This document shows, piece after piece, positions 41,739 through 50,390 of a stretch of 64,000 nt of DNA (positions are counted from its first letter, which is position 1; the number at the start of each line of letters is the position of its first letter). The translations under genes and the position numbers were made by a program. Origin of the DNA: G958296245 sp963664035 (GTDB taxonomy: Bacteria; Chloroflexota; Dehalococcoidia; Lucifugimonadales; G958296245); NCBI GenBank assembly GCA_963664035.2, contig OY760867.2, forward strand, positions 372,001 through 436,000, in the 5' to 3' direction. The notes beneath the pieces are model-generated. The model saw only the letters and a program-made list of their open reading frames with translations, did not search any database and was not told where the DNA came from.

Positions 41739-42863
41739 ATGGCCGAGTCTTCCGACGTAGTGGTGGTTGGCGGGGGTATCGCGGGGGTCTCTACCGCATA
41801 CTACCTCGCCCGGGCAGGCGTCGGCGCAACCCTGATCGAGAAGGACACAGTGGGCAGCCACGCGTCCGGGTTCGCCTACGGCGGCCTGGGCTCGTACGGC
41901 TCGTCGGCGGTCGGCGGGCCCGCCATGACGCTAGCGTCGGAGGGTATGCGGCTGCACGAGCAGCTTGCGGAAGAGCTGCCTGGGCAGACAGGCGTCAACC
42001 CCGAATACAGGCCGCGCCCCAGCCTTTCGCTGGTGTTCGACGAGGGCGAGGCCGAGGCGGCCAGGGCCGCGTTGCCGGCGGCGCCGACGCAGGGCGGCTA
42101 CTCGGTGTCCTGGGCGGACCCGGACACGCTGAGGGAGATCGATCCGCGCATTTCGGACGAGGCTCTGGGAGGCGTGTACGTCGGAGGCACCGCGGACGTC
42201 GAGCCCCAAAGGCTCGTGCTCGCCATGGCGCAGGCGGCAGTGCGCGCGGGCGTGAAGATACGGCGCGGCAGGGTCGACGGCGTGAGCCGGGAAAACAGCG
42301 GTTACCGCGTCGTCACGGACGGCGGCGGCGTGTCGTGCGGCAGCGTGGTGCTGGCGATGGGGCCTTGGGGAGGCAGGGCGTCGTCGTGGCTGGGCTTCCC
42401 CATCGCGGTGCGCCCGCTCAAGGGCCAGATACTGCGGCTATGGGCGCCGGGGCCGCCGGTGCGGTGCTCCATCGGCTGGGACGGCAACTACGCGACCACG
42501 AAGCCGGACGGCCTGCTGTGGGCGGGCACCACGGAGGAGGATGCCGGGTTCGACGAGGACCCCACGGCGGAGGCCAGGGACGAGATCATGGCCTCCCTGC
42601 TGAAGATGCTCCCCTCCATGGCGGGCGCGCAGCTAGTCCGCCAGACCGCGTGCCTCAGGCCGCTGGCGGCGGACGGCCTCCCGGTGCTGGGAAGGGTACC
42701 CGGCTGGGACGGCGTGTACGCCGCGACGGGGGCGGGGCGCTCCGGGATAGTGCTGGGGCCGGCGATGGGGCGCGTCATCGCCAACCTGATCGCGACGGGC
42801 AAACCGGGCATACCGATAGCTGATTTCGATCCCCGCCGCTTCGCGGACACGATAGCTCCTTAG
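41739..42863 (+). CDS. FAD-dependent amino-acid-oxidase-like oxidoreductase (DadA/GlpD superfamily)
   Basis: 374 residues from the ATG giving MAESSDVVVVGGGIAGVSTAYYLARAG, with AGGAGC 12 bp upstream; an open frame further upstream is not used. GGGIAG is the FAD dinucleotide-binding loop; ESxQ-like substrate-loop residues are not diagnostic. ACLRPLAADGLPVLGRVPGWDGVYAATGAGRSGIVLGPAMGRVIANLI is the typical second FAD contact of glycine/D-amino acid oxidases and sarcosine oxidase relatives. The substrate is not determinable from sequence. Confidence 0.88.
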   Translation: MAESSDVVVVGGGIAGVSTAYYLARAGVGATLIEKDTVGSHASGFAYGGLGSYGSSAVGGPAMTLASEGMRLHEQLAEELPGQTGVNPEYRPRPSLSLVFDEGEAEAARAALPAAPTQGGYSVSWADPDTLREIDPRISDEALGGVYVGGTADVEPQRLVLAMAQAAVRAGVKIRRGRVDGVSRENSGYRVVTDGGGVSCGSVVLAMGPWGGRASSWLGFPIAVRPLKGQILRLWAPGPPVRCSIGWDGNYATTKPDGLLWAGTTEEDAGFDEDPTAEARDEIMASLLKMLPSMAGAQLVRQTACLRPLAADGLPVLGRVPGWDGVYAATGAGRSGIVLGPAMGRVIANLIATGKPGIPIADFDPRRFADTIAP

Positions 42864-42953
42864 TCCCTCACTCCCTCCCAAATCCCCCACCTCCACGTTC
42901 AGCGCCATATCTATCGGCCATCACTCCGTAGGGGCTATCAGCGCATTCCGTAG

Positions 42954-42974
42954 GGGCTGGTTTGAAACCAGCCC
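42954..42974. repeat. REP-like hairpin, copy 1
   Basis: GGGCTGGTTT-G-AAACCAGCCC is a perfect 10-bp inverted repeat preceded by CCGTAG and followed by TCCCCC. It has the same layout as 52665-52685 (GGGCGGGTTT-C-AAACCCGCCC), and the two differ at one stem position in a compensated way (T:A versus G:C). A half copy of its left side (CCGTAGGGGCT) occurs 23 bp upstream at 42926. Confidence 0.7.
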
Positions 42975-43033
42975 TCCCCCTTGCCTTTGAGCGTCACCGC
43001 CATTTAGGTGGGATTTTGGTCCCTCACGTAGAA

Positions 43034-43062
43034 TTGACGTGCAGGAACTCATGTGCTAATGT
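43034..43062 (+). promoter_or_regulatory. Promoter-like sequence of phased-array element 1
   Basis: TTGACG (43034-43039), 17-bp spacer, TAATGT (43057-43062) with an extended TGC before it. The spacer contains GAACTCATGTGCTA, nearly identical to GAACTCGTGTGCTA in element 2 at the same distance behind TTGACC. No convincing gene follows: the 67-codon frame at 43100 is repeat-derived, and the next real gene, on the minus strand, ends at 43366. Confidence 0.5.
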
Positions 43063-43192
43063 AGCTCTATAGCACGCCGCCCGATCAGAGGTTGAATAAA
43101 TGACACGAGCGCCAGCAAGGACTGGCTTCACGCGGGATCGCCCCTTCTCGCCTACCGCTCCCCGGTGCGGCAGGCGCGTTCCCTTTGCGGGC

Positions 43193-43326
43193 GTCTCGAA
43201 AGGTGTGTCTCATTCTGCCTCGTTGGCGTCTCATTCCGTCTTGCCAGTGTCTAATTCAGTCTTGTCCGTGTCTCCCACTGTCTCGCGAGCCAAAGCTGAA
43301 TGAGACGAAATGAGACAGTATGAGAC
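43193..43326. repeat. Helically phased pentamer array, element 1
   Basis: In the 502-bp gene-free gap 42864-43365. GTCTC or a one-base variant starts at 43207, 43217, 43228, 43238, 43249, 43259, 43270 and 43280, i.e. every 10 or 11 bp (exact GTCTC at 43207, 43228, 43270, 43280; an extra one at 43193). After a core GCGAGCCAAAGCTGAA (43285-43300) the reverse complement GAGAC starts at 43302, 43312 and 43322. The array is thus eight units one way, three units the other way, all on roughly the same helix face. A diverged copy with changed pentamers is at 53044-53154. Confidence 0.75.
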
Positions 43327-43365
43327 ACATATCGGGAATTTCCCTCCGCGCTCGGACACTCCAAG

Positions 43366-44388
43366 TTAGTTGGCGGAGACCCCTTGCGGATCGGTTGCGG
43401 AGGCTAGACCCGTCCTGTTGCCCGCCGCGACCTGCGCCAGCAGCTTGGCCGCCGCGTATACGGCCCTCGTGTTGGGTACCGGGACGTCGATCATCTCGCC
43501 AAGCTCTATGACGGCGCCCACTATGGCCTCGAGCTCCATCGGCCTGCCAGACTCCAGGTCCTGGAGCATGGAGGTCTTGTGCGCGCCCACCGCGGCGGCC
43601 CCGGCGATGCGCCGCTCGACGGAGACCGGCACCCTCACCCCGAGGGCGCCGGCCACCGCGTCCGCCTCCTCCATGATCGAGCGCGCCAGGGCGCGGGTCT
43701 CGGGATGGTCCGTCATCTCGACCAGCGTCGCGCGGGTCAGCACGCTGATGGGGTTGAAGGCGACGTTCCCAAGCAGCTTGACCCACGTGTCCACCCGTAT
43801 GCGCGACCTGATGGGGCAGCGCAGGCCCGACGCCTTCAGGGCGTCGGCAAGCCCCTTGCACCGGTCGCTGGCCGAACCGTCCGGCTCGCCGATGGAGAAC
43901 CTGTCGCCCTCCAGGTGCTCGATCACCCCAGGCTCCGCGATGGAGGCCGAGGGGTAGACGATGCACCCGATGACGCGCTCGGCGGCGACGGCGGCTGAGA
44001 CGGCCCCGCCCGGGTCCAGCCTCTCGATGCGCGTCCCGTCCCAAGGGCCGCCGTGGCGCTGGAAGTACCACCACGGGACGCCGTTCTGGGCCGACACGAC
44101 GGCCGTCTCCGGCCCCAGGAGCGGCCCCAGCCGTGGGGCGACCTCCGGCAGGCTGTGGGCCTTGACCGTGAGAAATACGAAGTCGACCTCCCCCACCTCG
44201 CCGTAGTCGTCCGTTGCCGTGGGACGCGCCTCGAAGTCGCCCTCGGGGCTGCGCACGCGAACGCCGTTCGCCCGCATCGCCCGCAGGTGGGGGCCGCGCG
44301 CTATCAGCGAGACATCGTGGCCGCCCAGGCTGAGCCTTGCGCCCAGGTAGGCCCCGATCGCGCCGGCGCCGACCACCGCGAACCTCAC
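43366..44388 (-). CDS. Ketopantoate reductase-like protein (PanE/ApbA family)
   Basis: 340 residues from the GTG at 44388. The N-terminal Rossmann motif RFAVVGAGAIGAYLGARLSLGGHDV binds NADP(H); VKAHSLPEVAPRL and PISVLTRATLVEM (catalytic region around LLGNVAFNPIS) fit the family. It reduces a 2-oxoacid; ketopantoate for coenzyme A synthesis is possible but many paralogues act on other substrates. The start overlaps the stop of the acyl-CoA ligase gene in a GTGA junction, so the two are translationally coupled. Confidence 0.88.
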   Translation of the reverse strand: MRFAVVGAGAIGAYLGARLSLGGHDVSLIARGPHLRAMRANGVRVRSPEGDFEARPTATDDYGEVGEVDFVFLTVKAHSLPEVAPRLGPLLGPETAVVSAQNGVPWWYFQRHGGPWDGTRIERLDPGGAVSAAVAAERVIGCIVYPSASIAEPGVIEHLEGDRFSIGEPDGSASDRCKGLADALKASGLRCPIRSRIRVDTWVKLLGNVAFNPISVLTRATLVEMTDHPETRALARSIMEEADAVAGALGVRVPVSVERRIAGAAAVGAHKTSMLQDLESGRPMELEAIVGAVIELGEMIDVPVPNTRAVYAAAKLLAQVAAGNRTGLASATDPQGVSAN

Positions 44389-45911
44389 GCCGCCGGCCCT
44401 CCGGCGACCACCTCCGCGACGATCCGGCGCTGCACCTTGCCCGTCGCGGTGCGCGGTATGGCGTCCACGATGTGGATCTTGCGCGGGACCTTGAAGGAGG
44501 CGAGGCTCCGCCGGCAGTGGGCCACCAGGTCCCTCTCCGTCGCGTCGGAGCCGAGAACGACCGCCGCGGCGGGCTCCTCTCCGTGCGTGGGGTGCGGGAC
44601 TCCAAAGGCCACCGCCTCCGCGACGGCGGGGTGCGACAGCAGCACCTCGTCGATCTCGACCGGCGAGACCTTTTCGCCGCTGCGGTTGATCAGCTCCTTT
44701 AACCGGCCCCGCAGCGTCAGCATCCCGTTCTCGTCGAGCTGCCCCTGGTCCCCGGTCCTGAACCAGTCGCCGACGAACGAAGAGGCGTTCGCCTCCGGGT
44801 TGGACTCGTACCCCCTGATAACGTTGGGCCCGCTTATCACCACCTCGCCCACCGTACCCGCATCCTGGAGCTCGCCCGCATCGTCCATGATCCCGATGTT
44901 CACGCCGGTGCCATGCCCCACCGAGCCCGGAACCCGGTCGCCCGGCGGCAGCGGGTTCGACGCCATCTGGTGCGCCGCCTCCGTCATGCCGTATGCCTCG
45001 ATGACCGGCGCGCCGAAGGTCGCCTCCATCTGCTCCATCGTGGCCGGGGAGAGGGTGGCGCTGCACGAGCGGATGAAGCGAAGGCTGCCCGCGTCCGCCG
45101 GGGCGCCGCCGCTCCGCGCCCTGGACAGCAGCGCCTGGAACATGGTGGGCACCGCGGAGAACCACGTTGCCCCGTGCTCGGCGGCGAGCGGCCAGAAGCC
45201 CATAGGATTGAAGCGCGGCGGCACGACCACCGTCCCTCCCGAACGGAGGGTCGAGAGCGTCGACGCCACCAGCCCGTGTACGTGGAACAGCGGCATGATG
45301 CAGAGGGACACGTCCGTAGCCGAGAGGTCGTACGTCTCGACGATGTTCTCGACGGACGCGGTGAGGTTCCGGTGGGCCAGCGGCACGCGCTTGGGCCGGC
45401 TGGTGGTCCCGCTCGTGTGCAGCACGAGCGCCACGTCGTCGGGCTCGGGCGTGACCGCGCCGCGCCCCTCCAGGGTCCCGGCTCCTGGTACGGCCAGGCT
45501 GACGCGGCCGTCCTCGTCGAGCGCGGCCCGGATGTCCATGACCGAGTCGGGGGCCGCGCCGCGTGCCTCCTCGCCCCCGTCGTCCGCTGTGATGAGCGCC
45601 CTGGCGTTGGTGTCGTCCATGTAGAACTCGAACTCGGTGGCCTTGTAGGCCGGGTTCAATGGCGCCGCCGTGCCCGCTGCCGAGACCGCCAGGAAGGTAA
45701 CGATTGCCTCGATGCCGTTGGGCAGCACGATGGCCACCCTGTCGCCGCGGTCTATGCCCATGGCGCGTAGCTGCTCCGCGAGCGCCCGCACCTGCCGCCG
45801 CAGCGAGTCGTAGGTCAGGACGGGCCCGCCGGGCGCCACCATGGCCGGGTGCGACGGCGCGCCCGCCTCCAGCAGGTCGAGCAGCGTGCCGGGGTGGGTC
45901 GTATCGGTCAT
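44385..45911 (-). CDS. Acyl-CoA synthetase, oxalyl-CoA synthetase-like (AAE3/Pcs60 branch)
   Basis: 508-residue adenylate-forming enzyme. The phosphate loop reads LHTSGTTSRPKRVPLAH; MPLFHVHGLVAS, RFIRSCSATLSP, VIEAYGMTEAAHQMASNPLPPG and WFRTGDQGQLDENGMLTLRGRLKELINRSGEKVSP follow, with the catalytic Lys in PRTATGKVQRR. The wording of these segments, especially IRSCSATL and the AYGMTEAxHQMxSNPLP stretch, resembles oxalate-CoA ligases of the AAE3/Pcs60 group. No oxalyl-CoA decarboxylase is adjacent. Coupled to the PanE-like gene. Confidence 0.85.
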   Translation of the reverse strand: MTDTTHPGTLLDLLEAGAPSHPAMVAPGGPVLTYDSLRRQVRALAEQLRAMGIDRGDRVAIVLPNGIEAIVTFLAVSAAGTAAPLNPAYKATEFEFYMDDTNARALITADDGGEEARGAAPDSVMDIRAALDEDGRVSLAVPGAGTLEGRGAVTPEPDDVALVLHTSGTTSRPKRVPLAHRNLTASVENIVETYDLSATDVSLCIMPLFHVHGLVASTLSTLRSGGTVVVPPRFNPMGFWPLAAEHGATWFSAVPTMFQALLSRARSGGAPADAGSLRFIRSCSATLSPATMEQMEATFGAPVIEAYGMTEAAHQMASNPLPPGDRVPGSVGHGTGVNIGIMDDAGELQDAGTVGEVVISGPNVIRGYESNPEANASSFVGDWFRTGDQGQLDENGMLTLRGRLKELINRSGEKVSPVEIDEVLLSHPAVAEAVAFGVPHPTHGEEPAAAVVLGSDATERDLVAHCRRSLASFKVPRKIHIVDAIPRTATGKVQRRIVAEVVAGGPAA

Positions 45912-46047
45912 GCGGTATCTCCTTGCGCGGGACGTACCCAGTATAGCCAGTGCGTCAATCTGTTAGAAGGGACAATCTCGACCCAGGCAGGGTGGTAGAA
46001 TGAGCCTGCCCCCGGGATCCGTCGCGCCCATGACATGGAGGCGGAGC

Positions 46048-46599
46048 ATGACTACGACAACGCGGCCAACGACCGCGGACGAACTTCTGAGGATGCCGGA
46101 CGACGGCTTTCGGCATGAGTTGGTCAGGGGGAAGTTGAAAAGGTATGAGCTCAACGGCCACGAGAAAGGGAGAATCACGGCGAACGTAGCCTTCGCGCTC
46201 GGCGGCTACGTGAAGGCCAGCGGGCTGGGCGGATCCTGCGTCGCAGGGACCGGATTCCAACTTGAATCCGACCCCGACCACGTTCGCGCCCCCGACGCTG
46301 CCTTCGTCCGGCGCGAGAGGGCCGACGCGGCGCGAGGGACGCCGGGGTTCTTTCCCGGCGCGCCCGACGTCGCTATCGAGGTCGTCTCGCCAAGCGACAG
46401 CTACACGGAGGTGGAGGAGAAGGTAGCGGACTGGCTCGGCGCGGGAACGCTCGCAGTAATCGTCGTGGACCCGCGCAGGCGCACCGCGAAGGTACACCGC
46501 TCTCTCGTAGACGCCGCCGTGCTCACGGAGACGGACGTGCTGGCCGTCGAGGATGTCGTGCCGGGGTGGAGCTTACCGGTCAAGGACATCTTCAAGTAG
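46048..46599 (+). CDS. Uma2 family (DUF820) endonuclease-like protein
   Basis: 183 residues from the ATG at 46048 with GGAGGCGG upstream. DELLRMPDDGFRHELVRGKL starts the Uma2 domain, and APDVAIEVVSPSDSYTEVEEKVADWLGAGTLAVIVVDPRRRT is the nuclease core with the acidic D...E residues. It is a distant paralogue of 7162-7725. Unlike that copy no flanking direct repeat is evident. It stands alone between divergent acyl-CoA ligase and phosphofructokinase genes. Confidence 0.88.
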   Translation: MTTTTRPTTADELLRMPDDGFRHELVRGKLKRYELNGHEKGRITANVAFALGGYVKASGLGGSCVAGTGFQLESDPDHVRAPDAAFVRRERADAARGTPGFFPGAPDVAIEVVSPSDSYTEVEEKVADWLGAGTLAVIVVDPRRRTAKVHRSLVDAAVLTETDVLAVEDVVPGWSLPVKDIFK

Positions 46600-46659
46600 C
46601 TTGCAAGAGCAGCGCGCCGCCGTCCCGTCTGCTCTCGATAGTCCCCTGAGTCTGCCTGT

Positions 46660-47841
46660 ATGACTATGGCTGCCAACGCACTGGTGATGCAGTCCGGCGG
46701 GAGCACCGCCGTTTGGAACCGGAGCCTGTACGGCCTCCTGGACGAGGCTGCTTCGCGCCGGGCCTTCGGGACGGTGTACGGCGCGCTCCACGGGCTGGAG
46801 GGGCTGCTGGAGCGCAACGTCATCCCGCTTTCGGGCCTCTCCGGCGACAGGCTGCGGCGCATCGCCCGCACGCCCGGGGCCGCGCTGGGTTCGTCGCGCC
46901 GGATGCTACGGCAGGAGGACGTTCCCGCGCTCATGGACGCGCTGGAGGCGCTGTCGGTCGGCTACTGCTTCATCATCGGTGGCAACGACTCCGCAGCCGC
47001 CGGCCACGCCATCTCCACGCAGGCGCGCAGCGCCGGTATGCCGTTGACGGTGATCAACGTGCCCAAGACGATAGACAACGACCTCGTACACACCGACCAC
47101 ACGCCTGGCTACGGCAGCGCGGCCCGCTTCGTGGCGATGGCCGCGATGGGCGCCGGCAAGGACGCCGAGAGCATGGGCCGCGCCGCGCCGGTCACGGTGA
47201 TCGAGGTGATGGGGCGTGACGCGGGCTGGCTCGCGGCGGCCTCGGTGCTCGGAAAGCGCGAGGAGCGAGACGCGCCGCACGTCGTCTGCGTGCCGGAGGT
47301 CCCGGTGGACGCGGACCGCTTCGTGGGGCTGCTGGAAGCCGCGTACCGGCGCTACGGCTTCGCGGTGGCGGTCGTCTCCGAGAACGCGCGCGGGCCGGAG
47401 GGCGTCCTTGGCCGGCGCGGGAAGCCCCTGTACGTCGACGACTTCGGCCACGAGTACCACGAGGGGGCTGGGAGGTACCTGTCGGCGGCGGCAGGGGCGG
47501 CGCTGAAGGTGCGCGTACGGTACGAAAAGCCTGGGACTCTCCAACGCTCTATGGTAGCATCCACCTCGCGGAGCGACGCCGAGGAGGCGGAGATGGCGGG
47601 CCGCGCGGCGGTGCGATACGCCCTGGAGGGCGCCGGCGACCGGATGGTTACGCTCGTGAGGGAGCCGGGGCCGGAGTACCGGTGCGGGACCGGACTGGCG
47701 CCGCTCGCGGACGTGGCCGGGGCGGTGAGGACCATGCCCGCAGACTATCTCAACGCGGACGACTACACTATAGACGACTCTTTCCACGGCTACGCGGCGC
47801 CCCTCGTGGGGCCGCTGCCGGAGTTCGAGCGCATCTCCTGA
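46660..47841 (+). CDS. 6-phosphofructokinase, probably pyrophosphate-dependent
   Basis: 393 residues of the phosphofructokinase superfamily. Substrate loop PKTIDNDL has Lys where ATP-dependent enzymes have Gly (GTIDND), and the phosphoryl-donor loop is GGNDSAAAG in place of the ATP-type GGDGS; both features mark pyrophosphate-dependent enzymes. MGRDAGWLAAAS and the following PEVP are also family motifs. It would convert fructose 6-phosphate to the bisphosphate, reversibly, saving ATP. The Asn in GGND is unusual compared with GGDD and deserves note. Confidence 0.87.
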   Translation: MTMAANALVMQSGGSTAVWNRSLYGLLDEAASRRAFGTVYGALHGLEGLLERNVIPLSGLSGDRLRRIARTPGAALGSSRRMLRQEDVPALMDALEALSVGYCFIIGGNDSAAAGHAISTQARSAGMPLTVINVPKTIDNDLVHTDHTPGYGSAARFVAMAAMGAGKDAESMGRAAPVTVIEVMGRDAGWLAAASVLGKREERDAPHVVCVPEVPVDADRFVGLLEAAYRRYGFAVAVVSENARGPEGVLGRRGKPLYVDDFGHEYHEGAGRYLSAAAGAALKVRVRYEKPGTLQRSMVASTSRSDAEEAEMAGRAAVRYALEGAGDRMVTLVREPGPEYRCGTGLAPLADVAGAVRTMPADYLNADDYTIDDSFHGYAAPLVGPLPEFERIS

Positions 47842-47869
47842 GACAGGTGCGGCGGCCAAGGGGGTCCCA

Positions 47870-48451
47870 ATGGACAAGCGTGTCTGGATTGCCATAGCGG
47901 TAGTGGTGCTGGTCCCAGTGCTGGCGGTGGCGTGGTGGCTGCTCGCGCCGCTCTTCATAGACAAGACGGTCGAGGAGGAGTTCCCGCTGGCCGCCAACGC
48001 GGTGGTCCCCGACGACGTGACGATGGAAGAGGCCGAGAGCGCCATGAGCGCCATGGCCAAGATCGACTCGGAGATGACCGAGCCGATGGGCGATGAGATG
48101 GCCGCGGCCGCCGCCCTGAAGACGGGCGAGTTCATGGACGCCGACTCCTTCCACAAGGGGTCGGGCACCGCGACGGTGTACAGCCTGCCCGAAGGAGGCC
48201 ACGTGCTCCGGCTTGAGAACTTCAGGGTGACCAACGGGCCGGACCTGCGCGTCATCGTGACGCCCAGCGGCAGCCCAGCGAGCCGCGACGACGTCCACGC
48301 GCCGGGCTACCTGGAGCTTGGCAAGCTGAAGGGGAACATCGGAAACCAGAACTACCCGTTCCCCGAGGGGGCCGACCCCTCGGACGCCAACGCGGTCGTC
48401 ATCTACTGCAAGCCGTTCTCGGTCATCTTCTCGGTGGCGGAGCTGCGCTGA
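47870..48451 (+). CDS. Membrane-anchored DM13-domain protein
   Basis: 193 residues: signal anchor (VWIAIAVVVLVPVLAVAWWLLAPLFI), a linker, then a DM13 domain (about 95-193: GEFMDADSFHKGSGTATVYSLPEGGHVLRLENFRVTNGPDLRVIVTP, and GNQNYPFPEGADPSDANAVVIYCKPFSVIFS). DM13 domains are linked to extracytoplasmic redox or binding roles; one conserved Cys is present in VIYCKPF. Its stop overlaps the mtnA start in a TGATG junction, but a functional link with methionine salvage is not obvious. Confidence 0.85.
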   Translation: MDKRVWIAIAVVVLVPVLAVAWWLLAPLFIDKTVEEEFPLAANAVVPDDVTMEEAESAMSAMAKIDSEMTEPMGDEMAAAAALKTGEFMDADSFHKGSGTATVYSLPEGGHVLRLENFRVTNGPDLRVIVTPSGSPASRDDVHAPGYLELGKLKGNIGNQNYPFPEGADPSDANAVVIYCKPFSVIFSVAELR

Positions 48452-49512
48452 TGGTGGCCGCCGCCCCGCCGCTCGCGCCCGTCCGCTGGCGCGGCGGCGC
48501 CGTCATGCTGCTGGACCAGACGCGCCTGCCGGGCGAGGAGGCGTGGCTGGATCTGGCAAGCTACCGGGAGGTGGTGGAGGCCATCCGCGCCATGCGCGTC
48601 AGGGGCGCGCCGGCGATCGGCATAGCGGGGGCCTACGCGGTCGCGCTGGCCGCCATGGAGGCCCCGGCGGAGCCGGGCCTATTCACGTCCAGCCTGCGCG
48701 CGGCCGCCGAGGAGATACGCCGCGCGCGGCCGACGGGCGCGAACCTCGAGTGGGCCGTGGGGCGCATGATGGGCGTGGCGGAGGAGCGCGCCGACCGTCC
48801 GGAGGACGCGGCAGAGGCCCTGATCGAGGAAGCGGCGCGCATCCACGCCGAAGACCGGGACGCCAACGAGGCGATAGGCCGCCTCGGCGCGGATCTTCTG
48901 CCCGCCGGGAGCGCCGCGCTCACCCACTGCAACACCGGGTCGCTGGCGACCGGCGGAGGCGGCACCGCGCTGGGGGTCATCACGACCGCCTGGGAGCAGC
49001 GCAAGCTGTCCCACGTGTACGCCACCGAGACGAGGCCGCTGCTGCAGGGCGCGAGGCTGACGGCGTGGGAGCTGGCGCGGGCAGGCGTCGATGCGACTGT
49101 GCTGCCCGACTCGGCGGCGGGCGCCCTGATGCGCGGCGGGCGAGTGGGCGCCGTGGTGGTGGGCGCCGACCGGATAGCGGCGAACGGCGACACCGCCAAC
49201 AAGATTGGCACCTACACCCTCGCCGTGCTCGCGCGGGAGCACCGAGTGCCCTTCTACGTCGCCGCCCCGTCGAGCACGGTCGACTTGGGCCTTCCCGACG
49301 GCGGCGCGATACCCATAGAGGAGCGGCCAGCCGAGGAGGTGACCCACCTCGCCGGCTCCAGGGTCGTCGCGGAGGGCGTGTCGGTGCTGAACATGGCCTT
49401 CGACGTGACGCCCAGCGAGTACGTGACCGCCATCGTCACCGAGAGGGGCGTAGCCGCGGGCAGGCCCCTCTCCCGCGACCTGGCGCGGCTGATGGAGCAG
49501 TCCCATGGCTGA
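48451..49512 (+). CDS. mtnA: Methylthioribose-1-phosphate isomerase
   Basis: 353 residues of the MtnA/eIF2B-like family. MRVRGAPAIGIAGAYAVALA is the phosphate-binding RGAPAIG motif; THCNTGSLATGGGGTALG carries the catalytic Cys, and VGADRIAANGDTANKIGTYTLAVLAREH the catalytic Asp. It converts 5-methylthioribose 1-phosphate to the ribulose form in methionine salvage. It overlaps mtnP by 8 bp, giving a phosphorylase-isomerase pair. Later salvage genes are not in the window, so the product may feed a different route. Confidence 0.94.
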   Translation: MVAAAPPLAPVRWRGGAVMLLDQTRLPGEEAWLDLASYREVVEAIRAMRVRGAPAIGIAGAYAVALAAMEAPAEPGLFTSSLRAAAEEIRRARPTGANLEWAVGRMMGVAEERADRPEDAAEALIEEAARIHAEDRDANEAIGRLGADLLPAGSAALTHCNTGSLATGGGGTALGVITTAWEQRKLSHVYATETRPLLQGARLTAWELARAGVDATVLPDSAAGALMRGGRVGAVVVGADRIAANGDTANKIGTYTLAVLAREHRVPFYVAAPSSTVDLGLPDGGAIPIEERPAEEVTHLAGSRVVAEGVSVLNMAFDVTPSEYVTAIVTERGVAAGRPLSRDLARLMEQSHG

Positions 49513-50377
49513 GGCCGCGCTGGCGTTCATAGGCGGCTCCGGCCTGTACAAGATGGACGGGCTCGGCGACGTCGAGCGGGTGTCGCCGGAAACGCCGTTC
49601 GGCGCGCCCAGCGGCGACGTCCTGATCGGCACCCTGGAGGGCGTCCGCGTAGCCTTCCTGCCGCGCCACGGCAGGGGCCACGCGATACCGCCCAGCGCCA
49701 TCCCCGCCCGCGCCAACGTCTACGCGCTCAAGACGCTGGGCGTGGAGCGCATCGTGTCGATCAGCGCGGTGGGCAGCCTCAGCGAGGAGGTCAGGCCGAT
49801 GGACATGGTCGTCCCGGACCAGGTAATCGACCGGACGAAGGCGCGGCCCAGCACATTCTTCGACGAGGGCATCGCGGTGCACGTCGGCATGGCCGACCCC
49901 TTCTGCCCCGACCTGAGCGCCACCCTGCTCGATTCCGCCCGCACGCAGGGGGTCAGCGTCCACGACGGCGGCACGTACGTCGCCATAGAGGGGCCGCAGT
50001 TCTCGACGCGGGCCGAGTCGGAGCTGTACAGGTCGTGGGGCGCAAGCATCATCGGCATGACGGCGATGCCGGAGGCGAAGCTGGCACGGGAGGCGGAGAT
50101 CTGCTACGCGACCCTCGCCATGGTGGCCGACTACGACTGCTGGCACGAGACCGAGGAGGACGTGACCGTCGAGATGGTGATAGCCAACCTCATGAAGGGC
50201 GCCGCAGCGTCGCAGGAGGTGGCCCGAGACCTGGTACGGACACTGCCGGCAGCCCGAAGTTGCGCCTGCCCGACGGCGCTGAGCGACGCCATAGTGACTC
50301 ACCCGGACGCCGTGGACGATGCCGTCAGGACGAGGCTGGCGCCGCTTATCGGCAGGTACTTGGGGACGCCGGAATAG
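49505..50377 (+). CDS. mtnP: S-methyl-5'-thioadenosine phosphorylase
   Basis: 290 residues of the purine nucleoside phosphorylase II family. LAFIGGSGLYKMDGLG starts it; RHGRGHAIPPSAIPARANVYALKTLGV, GTYVAIEGPQFSTRAESELYRSWGASIIGMTAMPEAKLAREAEICYATLAMVADYDCW are canonical for MTA phosphorylase. It splits methylthioadenosine into adenine and methylthioribose 1-phosphate, the substrate of the upstream MtnA. The gene ends 13 bp before a convergent permease gene. Confidence 0.94.
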   Translation: MAEAALAFIGGSGLYKMDGLGDVERVSPETPFGAPSGDVLIGTLEGVRVAFLPRHGRGHAIPPSAIPARANVYALKTLGVERIVSISAVGSLSEEVRPMDMVVPDQVIDRTKARPSTFFDEGIAVHVGMADPFCPDLSATLLDSARTQGVSVHDGGTYVAIEGPQFSTRAESELYRSWGASIIGMTAMPEAKLAREAEICYATLAMVADYDCWHETEEDVTVEMVIANLMKGAAASQEVARDLVRTLPAARSCACPTALSDAIVTHPDAVDDAVRTRLAPLIGRYLGTPE

Positions 50378-50390
50378 AAGGCCGCGGGCG

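Noticed and set aside
43100..43303. 67-codon frame with the run SHSASLASHSVLPVSNSVL between the FAD oxidoreductase and PanE-like genes
   Set aside because: The peptide periodicity is just the 21-bp period of the DNA array; the related array at 53 kb does not conserve the protein.
43193..43326. CRISPR array
   Set aside because: Repeats are only 5-7 bases with 5-6 base gaps, and an inverted set is present; no cas genes.
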